From: Platycnemis pennipes
Taxonomy: Eukaryota; Arthropoda; Insecta; Odonata; Platycnemididae
Length of the DNA stretch: 64,000 nucleotides
Assembly (NCBI GenBank): GCA_933228895.1
Contig: OW121848.1
Coordinates: 88,865,470 to 88,929,469, forward strand
Reading direction: 5' to 3'
Shown here: positions 11,580 through 23,134 of the stretch, piece after piece
How the letters are laid out: each line of letters starts with the position of its first letter
How positions within the stretch are numbered: the first letter of the stretch is position 1
Position numbers and translations under genes: made by a program
Notes under the pieces: model-generated
Told to the model about the DNA's origin: nothing
Databases searched by the model: none
What the model saw: only the letters and a program-made list of their open reading frames with translations

Positions 11580-13215
11580 CGTATTGTCGCTTTCTTTCCT
11601 CAATTTTCATCTTTTGCCTCTCCTTCCCGGCGTGCTTCCTCTTTTCATCCATTTCCACACCTTAAATCGCTTCCGGGGAGGATTTTCGGCGGGTGCAGGG
11701 TGGCTGTCGTTGCCAATTCCCTTCTAAATAAAGTCATTCGTATGTTTTTACGTCCGTTCATCCCACCCCGTTGTACTCAGCGACATCCTCGTCCCCAATC
11801 TCCACCATCCTCGCTTCTCTCCATCCCTCCTCGGCAACCACCACCGGTCCGCCCTCCGCTCCTCATTTTTTCCTCAAAAATACATATATTCCTTTCATCC
11901 CTCAAAACTTTTTCCATGATCATTTGTTTTCTATTCCGCCCCTCTTAGGCGATATTTCTCCCCACGCGTCCCTCTCACCCCTCTTCTCATACCAGACCAA
12001 CTTTTCTCTCCCCTCACACACGTATTCCGAGTCCCACCCAACCTTCTCTTCCTCCCTCTCTCTTCTCTCCTCTTCTCTCCCATTTCCACTCATCCTCAAA
12101 CCCTTCCAATCTCCTCCGCCTCGCCTCGCGATACACTCTGAATGGAAATTGCCTCTCTTTGGGGTCGCGAGGTAGCCGCGGGAGGGATGCGGCTGGAGCT
12201 TCGCGGTGCACGAGGATGAGGGAGGGATGAAATGGAGAAGGAGGGCACACACGAGGAGGACGGAATGGGAAGCCGAGACGGGGATGAAATGGGGGGGGGG
12301 TGTGGGAATAAGGAAGGATATAGCTGATGGTTAAGAAAGAGGGGGTGAGGTTTGAGGATTCGGGATGAGGGATGCGGGATTTTGGAAAGAGGGTGGGTTT
12401 TGGGAAAGGGTCGGAGGGGAGGGTTTGGGGGGGTGGTTGTGCGAACGGAGGAATGGGAGGAAGGATTGAGAGGGGTTCTTTTAAGGCCCTTGCGGAACGC
12501 GGGGGCGGCGATGGTATGAGTGGTTGGCTCGAAAAGAGAGGAGGGGGTTTGGAAAGTCGGTTGGTTGGAAAGTAGTGACGGGAGGGATGGAGAGAGAGAA
12601 ACGGGGGGTAGTGAGTTGGGTGGTTTTGCGTGGGCGTGCGGGGAGCCTGCATGGCGTGCGAGAGAGAGAGAAGGCTTTCGGGAAGCGCGTGCGTCAACGG
12701 AAGAGAGGATGAGAGGCTCGGAGGGAGGCTGGCAGGGGGTGAGAGAGCGAGGAGGGAGAGTTTGTGACGCGAGGGAGGCATGTGCGAGTGAGGCCGGGGT
12801 AGAAAAAGAGGGTGACTGCGAGTAGCAGTTACGCGGGAAAAATGATACGGTGTAACGGGGAGGGTTACAGGCGAGCAGAGGGCGCTATGTGTGAGTGGGT
12901 TCGCGGGGGTGGGAGGGGGTGGGAAGATATTGGAGTGAGGGGATGGAAGGGGAGAAGGTAGTGTCAGGCAGGTGGGACTGGAATGCGATGAGGGGGACAG
13001 ATGGTGTTGCGGGTGGTATTCCGCTGTAGGTGACGGGGGAATTTGGTGGAATGGGATGTCTTCCCTCGACCCACCCCGCCCTTCCCCTACTCTCCGCCCC
13101 CCGCTCACCCTCGGTTCCCACCCCCGCGAGCTCCCTTTGGAACCTTTTTCAAAGCACACGGTTTCGTCTCCGGAGCCGTAACACCCGCCCTCTCCTTCTC
13201 TCGCACGCGGAATAT
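11580..13215. other. Strand-asymmetric GC-rich island with two switches
   Basis: Three blocks: C/T-rich on the plus strand (about 11580-12140), G/A-rich (about 12165-13060, including a run of ten G at 12291-12300), and C/T-rich again (about 13065-13215). The purine-to-pyrimidine switches occur within a few tens of bases. Open frames up to 381 codons (12014-13159, minus) span the blocks. Their proline/serine composition simply follows the skew and contains no known domain, so no gene is called. Confidence 0.75.
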
Positions 13216-14904
13216 CTTACTTCAGGTCCCCGTATCTTGTAACCAGTGCCGCGTCCTCGTCGCCGGGTATGATGGTATTCGGTCGAATTTGTGCGTGTGG
13301 CACTGTGCGGTGAACGTCATATGGTAGTTTTTTTAGGGAGTGTCATGTTTTCACACCTGCCTTCTGCGCGAAACGATACTGTTCTGTTCAACTACAAATC
13401 TTTCTCTAAAGATAGATGCTGTAGTAATTTCATGATATCCTTCTAAGAGTACACATACGTGGTACGCTTACATCAGAGGGAAAAGAAAACATGTAGTTCA
13501 TTATTTTCTAAGATGAATTAGGGTTGAAATTAGTTAAAATTACTGTTCAACGTGGTTACAATTAATTTAAATACAAATCTGGTTATTATATTTGGCAGGC
13601 AATAGAGACCTCTTAATATGTGCGTATCTGGCAGGTATTAGACATGAATGTACATAAATATTATAAACCACATAAAATTACTGAAACATCATGTAGTTTA
13701 CTTTAAAACGGCTTAAATTGAATTTTAATTGTTCTATAAACCATTTTTTACCGATGTTCTACCAGTGCAAGTAATAGGTAGTTTTCATACCCTCTTTTTT
13801 TTAAACTTTGATGTATATGACGAAAACACACAGACCGTGCCTAAAAATATTCAACACTTATCGATATCAACCTGTAGTGACTAACAATGTCTTGCAAAAT
13901 AAACTTAAGGTACCAATTGAGTATTATGAAACAAGCTTTAAGGAAGTAGTTATTGAAATGAAAGCATGGATTTGTTTGCACAATATTGTCACTTTAAAAT
14001 ATTATTTTTAAATTTTATTTTCCCTATTTGAATCTAGTGGGTACCCCCATCTCCAACGAGTTAAATTCTTTATTGCATTTAAAAACTGTGAGAACTCCTG
14101 CCTCTAATTACGCTCCTCAATGATTAGTACATGAAAATTATTTCAAAATCGTTGATGGCATTGGCGTGGAAGTAAGAAAGTCGACTTCTCATGTAGCTGG
14201 GGAACGGGTTTGACTGTTTTAAAGATTTTTATAAATATCCCACTCTGTATTTGATTACTTCTCGATCACTTGAGTTGCATTCAAATTTCATCATTTTACT
14301 AGGAACATCAGTTTACTAGGAACCGAAACCGCGATTTTGTACACGAAATCGTTAGATGGAAACAAAAAAAAGAATTTTAGTGAAAAAATTAATCTTTTAA
14401 CCACAACCATTCACTCATAAATCAAAAATTAAAATAAGCAAATGGTGATGCCCACCGAAAAAGCTGCTGTGATATCATTGACGTCATTTTCCTCCCGTCC
14501 TTGACTGCTTTTAGGGGAAGGAAAGGGAATGGAGGGGGGTTCTCCGAAGGTCTGCTCGCATAGATGCTAAAGTAATTAAGTTTTTAATTAAATTAAACTT
14601 AAAACTTATACTATTTATATAATACCTTCAGCAGAAATGCGTAAAAAAGCGTGGTTTTAATTACTGCACATAGAATTTTTAGAGTAAAATATTTGTTCCA
14701 AAATGCATGAAGATTAGATGCCTACCTTGCCTTACCGACTAAAACCTTGAGTAGCCAAGACCGGGCATCATTGTCACTTGCAACTGTTGAGTTTGTAATT
14801 GTTGCTTTTATTATTATTTGCCGGGGAGGAGTCCTACAGCCTAGGTCGTTTTCGTCATCATGGAGGATATTTAAGGATAAACTGGAATGCAAGATTGCAA
14901 AAAG
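13216..14904. other. AT-rich DNA, no gene seen
   Basis: AT-rich with no recognisable repeat or exon. Confidence 0.45.
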
Positions 14905-15115
14905 GGGGACTGGTACTCGGCGTCGGCATTAGCTTGCACAAACGAAAGGCACCAAAGGGTTCATCTCCCGTTCTACAGATTTAGTACTGCACACACATCA
15001 CTCAAGTGAGACCCGGTGTGCCACTAAAATATCTTTGCCACTACCTGGATTCAAGCCTGGGACTTGAGTATTAGATGCCAGTAACTAACCACCGCACTAA
15101 CCCAATCTCATCGGT
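14905..15115 (-). mobile_element. tRNA-derived SINE with head and body
   Basis: On the minus strand the tRNA-like head (about 15115-15038) carries TTAGTGCGGTGGTTAG (A box region) and GGCTTGAATCC (B box, 15056-15046). It is followed by a body containing the complement of 'GGCGTCGGCATTAGCTTGCA' and 'AACGAAAGGCACC' (14920-14955). The body is shared with the pieces at 9125, 11365 and 44820, so this copy links body to head and defines the family. It is decayed and not expected to be mobile. Confidence 0.65.
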
Positions 15116-17759
15116 TTGTCAGCCCTGCCGGTTGCCAACTAAAGTTTCACGTAAAAAGAAGCAAACCTCACGTCGACTGCAATGTTTTAATGTAAATGGC
15201 ACGCTTAACAACAACCCATTGCATTAGAGTGCAGGAGATTTTTACTACTTGTAGGTCCTTCTCTCATAAGATCAAAGGGCCCAAAATAAATATTTCCGGA
15301 TCAAATAAGTTATCCCAGACCTAAGAATACGTATAAAATTTCCATCTTCTATCCCTCCTGGGGCCTGCTTAAAAGTTTGAGGCAGTTGGATGCAAAAACG
15401 AATTAGTAAATCCTCGACTCTGAAATTGCGTTGTAATATCTAGGCTTAAAGCCAAAAATGAAATTCATGAATAATAAATTTCAAAGGTCATTGTTTTTTT
15501 CTTCTTGTTCTTGAGTAAATTTCGGTGCCTTATGTTTTTGAGGTTTGTATGAGGTAACGTGGACTGTATTTCGGTTAGATCAATTGTTTGCTTCTCGGAC
15601 ACTGCAAAATGTGGTTATAACTTGGTGTTTTCTGTAGTCTTTTAATTATGGACTTGACACAAAAAAGAGTTCATAATTCCCTCGGGGAGGAAAATAACAT
15701 TATCCTAGAAGAGTCATTAATTTTTCCTCCCGGCAGAAAGGTTATATGTAATTACTCAAAAGCGGTGCTGGTGATACATTATTCCCGCAGGAAAGATGAA
15801 AAGTTATAATGCTGTAAAAGAGCTAGCGTATATCAGTTCAAAAACATTTTGCCTGCATTTTTTAAATAGCTTCCTTGAGGTACGATGCCGTAAAAATTCT
15901 AAAATATCTTTCAGCGACGAGTTTTTGTGGGAAATCTGCATGGATATACAGATAACAAAAAATCTGAAATGTAAGAGCTTCATATTTCAGTTGCAATAGC
16001 CTAACGCTGGTTGGTAAATATATTATGCAAAACCGACTACCACGTAAAATTGGCGCGGAGAAATTCTCTTTTGAAAATAGCGGAATATTTGATGGAGGGA
16101 TTAATAAACAAACGAGACTAAGCGGCGAAAGGAAACAAAAGAGCAGGGCGGCGTAAATATCGGAGATAATTTACGATAATGAATTTCCGATATAGATTTT
16201 AAACGAGATATATCCCAAATCTAGTTTCGCTCTCGAGCGGTCGAGTGAGTTTTTCGGCCCTCGGTTTCTCTCTCAGTTCCCTTTTGCCGCCTTTCAATTC
16301 CCCCGCTCACAGTCTTAAATACTCGACTTTTTTTTAGAAAACCGTACCATAAAGCAAAACGTCGGTGAATGAAATTAATGCGTTAATTGCACCCAGTACG
16401 AAGTTATCGCTTATCTTGCGTAGAATTCATTTCCCGCCCGTTATGAACCTTATTTCACCACTGAATTCACCTTTTAATTCCACATGGTATTGCTGGAAGA
16501 ACTTGAAATTATTTCGTGAAAATATTGTAATTTTCCAGGTATCAATTAAGACCAAATTTTGTGCATTTCACAGTGATAAGATAAAGGGCCCAAATATGTT
16601 CACAAGCAATTCCTAAAACCTGAAGTTTCTCATGTACAAAAGGGTTGGTTAAGGAAAAATTGAAAGGAAGAAAATAGTTTACATCTGGTCGTGATAACCA
16701 CGTTTCAGATGTTTAAATTAAAGTCTACCTTTTATTGTTCCGAAACATGGAATCAGCTGAAGGCGGATGAGAAAAATGAAGTAATTGTAAATAAACGTTG
16801 GAGTTTTTGAAGGAAAGCTGAACAATGAATAGCCACACAAAAAATATTTTTTTGTGTGGCTAGATAGAATTTTTCATTTTGAAAATATCTCAGGAACACA
16901 AACTTTGCATTTTGACAAATTCAATTTAATTACCAGTTAATTGTTTAGCTTCAATTAAATAAGTGAAAAAGGGAGTTTTGAGTCCATTGAATGGACATTG
17001 GTTGACACTATCGCTTTTTCCTGCATGAGGAGAAAGTCAATCTTGGGATTTTGGTTTATATATCCAGAACTAACTGCCGGTGTGGGCTGAGTGTACTGAA
17101 TAGCTAATTTGGGAAGATCAGATACCATCCCTGTCGCTAAGTTTGATACATTTATCATTGAACTTGGATTGATATTTCCTCAGAAAATGAAGATAATACA
17201 GTAAATCTCTCGTCATATTTTTATTGAATCATACCATACTTACTGGGTCGGAATGTTGGTAAGAAAATTAAGATTAAAAATGGGATTATTGTCATAATTT
17301 CTCAGTACATAATTATTATCATCTATCTAATTTACTTCCAGACCAATTTTATTATACGTGGTACTTCATCTCTTCGTTGCATGCACGAAGAGCACTCTTG
17401 GTGATTATTCACTTATTGGCAATCACCCTAAAGACGGCATGCAAGGTTCTCTGTTGATTACACCATTTTTAGTGTTATCCCGTTATTTTCCACATTATTA
17501 ATTACTAACTCAACTGGTTTCGGCACTTACGTATAATTTTCAAAATTTCTTCCTCTTATGAAATGGCGCAAGCTTTGAAATAGGTAAAGGCGATGAATAT
17601 GTTGTGAAAAAAATTATTTGTGTACTGGAAAGTTTTACAAATTTGGTACGGTAGCGATCAATTGTACATACTTTGTAAATGCAAATTTATTTAGCAAATG
17701 GCCTGTGTCCCTCATTCTTCCGTTTGACGGTCTGGCAAAATAAAACCTGACTGCGGACA
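15116..17759. other. AT-rich DNA, no gene seen
   Basis: Holds a near-perfect palindrome at 16831-16861 and otherwise nothing recognised. Open frames are at most 83 codons and lack motifs. Confidence 0.45.
16831..16861. repeat. 31-bp near-perfect palindrome
   Basis: AGCCACACAAAAAA and TTTTTTGTGTGGCT form a stem of about 15 bp with essentially no loop. Only one base of the A/T tract is unmatched. Confidence 0.85.
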
Positions 17760-18725
17760 ACTCCTTCGTTTCCTCCAGCTGTTCCTTTCTTCCCCACTCT
17801 ACCACTGCAAGCCCGGAGACGTACCTTTCCTCCCTCCCCCGTTCCGCACACTCTGCCGGCCCTTATTGCGCATTAAGGGGCGCGCGCCTCGGCGCCAACG
17901 CCGGCTCGTATCCACCACATCCGGGCCTCCCATTGCACGCCCCGCCTCCGCTTCCGCCCCGAAATATTTACCGGAGGAGGTCCCCCTCCGCCACTCTTAA
18001 CGGAAAGCTTTGAAATTCTCGTTCACTTCCGAACTGGCTTTACGTGCTCGCGCGCGCACACATAACGACGCGGCCGGTAGAAGGTTGGGGGGAGGGTGGT
18101 TAAATAGGGATGGGCGGAAGGAAATTGCAAAGGGAAAAGACGGTGAATGGCATGCCTTGACCTGTTGACGTATCGCCCCGTCAGAGGCGCGGGCACTGGC
18201 CTCGCGAACACCCGATCGTTGGAATATGAAGCCCCCGTTGATTGTCCGCTTGTTGTCCTTCCCGGAAGAGGCGTTTTATGGTGTCGCCCTACGCAGCTTT
18301 CCTTCTTTGCTTCCCTCACCCGTCCCAGGAACCCCTTCCCTTTGCTTCTAACTTCACTAAGTATCCGCCGGCACTCCTCCCTCCCAAAGATTTCGTTCAC
18401 GCCCCTCCCGTTCCACCGCGCGATGGCAGCACCACCGACCGACCGAATGGGGCATCAGGTGGACGGAGAGTGAATTTTTTATTTATTTATTTGTCGATTT
18501 TTTTCTGTTCTCCCCTCTCCTACCCAATTCTACCATCCACTTCCTTCTCCATCTCTCTCCCCCCCTCCCGACAGTCTTTCTTTCTCCCCTCCTCCCTCCA
18601 AGTCTCCACCTCTCAATTCGAGATCCCCCATTTCTCTGCTCCTTTCCCAACCCTCACCCCCATCATCTCCCCACCCCTCCTTCCGTTTTTTCCGTCCCGC
18701 ACCCGTCTCACCCTTCTCGGGCTCA
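17760..18725. other. CpG-rich then pyrimidine-rich island
   Basis: The first half (about 17760-18280) is GC-rich with many CpG and CGCG steps (for example near 17880-17900 and 18045-18080). The second half (18280-18725) is C/T-rich like the other islands. It might contain a promoter, but I see no TATA box with a linked exon. Overlapping open frames on both strands are composition effects. Confidence 0.6.
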
Positions 18726-19451
18726 GCATGCATCCAAATACCTCGCTCCAATCGTGATACGTTTTTAAGTTTCCTCATCTCGGATGCAAGCTCCGTGACT
18801 CGTGCAGAGCAAGAGACGATCGTTCTAAATTTTGTCGTTGGAAACGATGTTAAATGCGGATTTGTTCGGCTAGAGCATAATTACTCTGTCTCTTGTTGTC
18901 TTCTTACCCCTGACTACAAATGCATTCATAGGAGCAAGTTGGGACGATATTATTAGGGTACTAGTGAAATGCTTTGCAATAAATTTGTAATGTTTAAGTA
19001 TTGGAAATTGATTTGTTTTTATGTAGTCAATAATTATATATTTGAAAAAGTATTAATACTATAAACACATTATTAAAATTAATGAGAATTTTTTTTATTT
19101 CCTATGATTAATTGAATTTATTAATTTTTCCCCGTTACAATACTCGTAAATTTCCCCAAATCTAGTAACAGCCTACCCTGTGCTACCTTATTTATTTCGC
19201 TGAATTTATATTATACTCCAATACATTAGGTTTTGAAATTATTAAAAGGAGTTATATTATAATCTTATAGCATTTTAAAATAAAATCGAGAAATAATATT
19301 TATGAATTCGCTATTGTTAGTAAATGCCTCCATCGATGTATGCTGATTCAGGGGCAGTAGATTTTTGTTGTAAGCATTTAATATTCCAGCAAACTAATCA
19401 TGCATAAGTGGAAGAATAAGGGCACAAGTAAATTGTAGTCATGTATAGTTT
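18726..19451. other. AT-rich DNA, no gene seen
   Basis: Very AT-rich; nothing recognised. Confidence 0.5.
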
Positions 19452-19797
19452 ATGCTGCAGATAAAATGGATTGACCGAGTGACAAATGAAAAAGCCTTAC
19501 GAAGAGTAGGAGAAGAGTGAAGTCTTTATTATAAGGTAAAGAAAAAATGAGACAACTTAATCGGTCATCAAATATTGCATTATTAATTTTTTTATATTTC
19601 ACAATGGGCTTACGAAGGTAATTGTCGAAGGCAAGTGAATGGAAAGATTGAGAAAGGAAGGCCTCGTATGAGATAGAATAGGTGGTGAAGAATGTAAAAG
19701 AGAAGAATTATATAAATGTGAAGAGTTTAGATAATAGGAGAATCGAGTTGAGAGCTTCGTCAAACCAATATATAGATTGTTGTCTGATGACGATTGA
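19452..19797 (+). pseudogene. RTE-type LINE 3' end fragment
   Basis: Opens with M-L-Q-I-K-W-I-D-R-V-T-N-E, equivalent to the M-L-K-I-K block at 38186 of the long RTE copy, then L-R-R-V-G-E-E. After frameshifts come L-I-G-H and the K-R-R-I-I/N-V-K-R-like tail, ending with 'GAGAGCTTCGTCAAACCAAT' (19748-19767). The GAT tail is reduced to CTGATGACGATT. It is a 5'-truncated, multiply broken copy of the 35.6-38.5 kb family. Confidence 0.75.
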
Positions 19798-20984
19798 GGT
19801 TTATGTTGCTAGTATTGTAAAAGTAAGTGAAAATTGAGACTATGTATTTATTGGCTTGAATGAGGAATGTATTATGACTACATTTTGCTTGTAATATTTT
19901 TTTTAACTCTCACAGACTGACGGCCCTCTCATTAAATATTTTCCTTTACAGGCTGACCTACCTTAACATTTGTTTTATCTCATTAAAAGCCGGTATAGAA
20001 GATGACTCATTGTTATCCCAAGGATGATAAAAAAAATTGGAATAGTTTTAATTTTTATTTAATTAATAATTTGTACATTGACATTCACCCAGTTACTGTT
20101 TCTCCTAAATTTGCTGTTGTGTAAGCGGCAACCTCTCCTTAAATATGTGATTTTTTTTAGTTCTCTTCGGAATGCCTCGAGACACTTTTTTCCTTTATCC
20201 AATACGTCTTTGTATTCGGTGTTCCTCTTCATTTGCCCCTCTCCCCAATTGGTAATATTCTGGATGTAATCGTCCCAATCCCTCTGATTTTACTAAAACC
20301 TAAAAATGGTGTACTGAGCTTCATACTCCTTAAATATCATATTCCTCTTTCTCTATAACGTTGACACAAGGCTAGATCTGTATTTTATGTGATCACCGGG
20401 TTTTGCCCGTAGAAAAATGAATAAATATTTTATTCTATCCTGCCACTAATAATTTCTAATCTTTAATTCTGTTATTTAGAGGAATACTAATTGATTATTT
20501 GTTTGCAAATGTTTTTAGCTATTTCAGTTCTGCATGGAAAAACTTCCTCCGACTCATATTATACTTCAGAGCACAATATTACCAAACACGCCAAAGCGTC
20601 TTAGCACATATTGATATGGATTAGATACGTAATGATTGCAAACCAAAGTAACTATTTTTCTTATTATTCTTTAAACTATACATATGAGATTTGTTTCTGA
20701 CTCCCTTGCCTCAGTTAGCTTCTATTTCGGCACAAGAGAGAAATGTCTACTTCATCAATACTGACGCTGCATTATAGCCGTTGCTATTATAGGTACCAAG
20801 AGTTTTTGGTGCGACAAAAACGACTTCGGTTTAGGAGTTCTTCGGAATTTTGGTGTGGTCAAACCAATACTTTTGATGATTAGTTTTTTAAGGTAAACAT
20901 TTAGGTTAACCGCCCATTTTCAGTGTGGGTGACCAATGTCAATGCATATTGGTTTCCCGTAGACGTATCTAGGTCACGGAGAAT
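19798..20984. other. AT-rich DNA, no gene seen
   Basis: No coding signal or recognised repeat. Confidence 0.45.
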
Positions 20985-21060
20985 CGTCTATGCTCGGGTA
21001 TTGGGATGCGAACCTGCGGCATTCAGATTAGGCCATGGCTAAACTGCCCCAGTGCTGACC
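20985..21060 (-). mobile_element. Possible tRNA-like SINE head
   Basis: The minus strand reads GGGGCAGTTTAGCCATGGCC (A-box-like) followed by GCAGGTTCGCATCCC (21016-21002), a near-consensus B box with short paired flanks. No tRNA acceptor stem forms. The attached body (about 20910-20985) is not recognised elsewhere in the window. Confidence 0.45.
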
Positions 21061-21214
21061 TGGTCGGACGGAATTTTCCCAAAGCCCAGGTTTTAGTGCG
21101 ATGCTCGGATGAATACACCGAAAATGCACCGTTTTGAGCGGCCGTCCGCCGCTGAATCTCCAAAAATATACGAATATGCCTGAGATTTTTATTCTTTTGG
21201 CTAAACCCACTCGT
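21061..21214. other. Unremarkable DNA
   Basis: Short stretch leading into the next island; nothing recognised. Confidence 0.4.
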
Positions 21215-21990
21215 TCATGCGCGTCTCGTGCTTGCCAAGCCCTCCCCGTCCCTCCTCCCGTCGCATTTGAATCCCTCTCTCCTCAGTGCCCCTAATTCTG
21301 CCTCCACACGCCACCCGGTCCCAGCTCCTCGGGCATTCTCCCCTCGAACTGCCAGCCCCTGCCATTCCCCCCCGTCCACCCCAGCCCCCTCCCCCCGCGG
21401 CCATCGCCCCTGAGGATTGTCCGAAACCCCCATGACTCCATTTACTTCCTCAGTCTCCAGCTGGCTAACCCCTGATCCCCGACCACTCTGTCGCTCTCCA
21501 ATCCTTACACTTTCTCCCTCCCTCCTCTCGAAGGCTCCCGCGAAAGAAAACCCACTGCGTGGCACCGCTTTTCCATCCCACGTTCCGCATGCCAACTCTC
21601 GACCACCCACACTTTTCCAGCCAACCATCCGACCAGAATCCCCTGCGGGCTGTCTTAAACCCGCCTTCCATATCACGAGGATTTCGTCTATCTCCTCAGA
21701 TGGCTTTCCTCCGTCTTCCACCTCTGCTACCGCCCGTGTAGTCTTCCTCTTGGCTCTAATCTTACCCGCAATACCCCTTCCCCACAGTATATTCCTCCCA
21801 TCGGCCGCCTCACTTCTCGTCGTCCTATACGCTGAACTCCCTACCCCATCCACTCTCTCTCTTTCTCTCCATCTCGTGCTATTTCGTCTTCTTCATTGTT
21901 TTTTCTTCCTTTTATTCCGCGTTCTCCTGCTTTCCGCTACTCGCAGATCCCTCCCTCCCAGCCTCCTAACGATTTAGTGCTCCTCTCCAC
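21215..21990 (+). other. Polypyrimidine island
   Basis: About 780 bp of C/T-rich plus strand with scattered CpG. Open frames of up to 212 codons exist on both strands and overlap each other almost completely, which argues against any being real. Confidence 0.7.
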
Positions 21991-23134
21991 GGTAATAGGC
22001 AATCTCCTTTGCAGATGGATAGAAATTTCTTCGCCAAATAATGTTGCTACTAAAGCATGTGTGTCCTTTGCGATGCTTTCGTCATCCTTTTTTTCCTCTC
22101 TCTCGTTCTCGGCCCGTGTTTGGGAGATTGGAAAACTTTTTGAAGACGGCGGTTTGAAAATTATTTTGCCCGTAATAAGAATGTATAAAAAAAAGAAAGG
22201 CACAGCAAGTTGGAGGACTTTGGGATCGGGAAGTTTTTGCGCGGAGGGAGACGTGACAAAGTCATGCACCAGCGCCAAAAAGGACATACGGCGTTTAAGG
22301 AAGGAGTTTTTAACAGTAGGAAATTCTTAATTGCCTTCCCTTTTTTTCTTCCAGTCTTTTGCACTTTGCTCTATAATTTTTTCGTCAGAGGTCACTGCGG
22401 AAGAAAACTCCTATTTGCCTTCTTTAACGCTATTGAGCAGAAAATATATTATAGAGCCCGAAAAGAACAGTAATAGGCCGACGTCATATTGGATGGCTTC
22501 AAGTGAAGCGTCGATAAAACTTCAGAAGCTTAGGAATTATTTATTTACGCGTTACAAGTTTTAAACTGAATATTCATAAGACAAATAAAATTGAATTCAG
22601 GACTGATTTTAAAATTAGGACAGTATCTTTTGCTTGGAAATACAGTTTAATTGAATGGGAGCAGTATTACCTGGAGAAAACTAATTTTGTATAAAAGTCA
22701 TCATTACAGACTGTATGGCAAGGCAATCAATTTTACTAAAACGTGCTATTTTTATTTACGGATTGTTTGCTTTATTGTCTTACTAGTAATAATATATAAT
22801 TTATTGTTTCCGTCTGTTATCGACTAACTTCCTTAGCGGACTGGAGGTCCTAGAGTGTCGGAGATATCTCATTTGGTCAAAATGAACGATCTATGAAATC
22901 AAGAAACTTTGGTCTTGATGCGGAGCTGCCATATACTTCGGGTGAATGGTAATCAAGGCTCTTCCAACGAGAAAAACGTAGGGTATTCGTGATTTTCACA
23001 ATGTAACATACGTACCCATAAGGTATCTAAGGATCCATAGGAGTTAGCCGGAATTTTCTCGGGGTAGGAAGAGATAAAAAAAGCAAAACACGGAGGGGAA
23101 CCAGAAAAAAAATCGCTTTGCCGTATCCTAAATC
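21991..23134. other. Mixed to AT-rich DNA, no gene seen
   Basis: Several overlapping short frames (up to 144 codons, 21896-22330) without motifs. No repeat family recognised. Confidence 0.45.

Noticed and set aside
12014..13159. 381-codon open frame on the minus strand (Pro/Ser-rich)
   Set aside because: It spans two abrupt skew switches, overlaps other long frames on both strands, shows no domain, signal or periodic codon bias, and its composition follows directly from the C/T-rich strand, which seldom forms stop codons.
21215..21977. Opposed frames of 212 (minus) and 186 (plus) codons
   Set aside because: They occupy the same DNA on opposite strands and neither has a domain.
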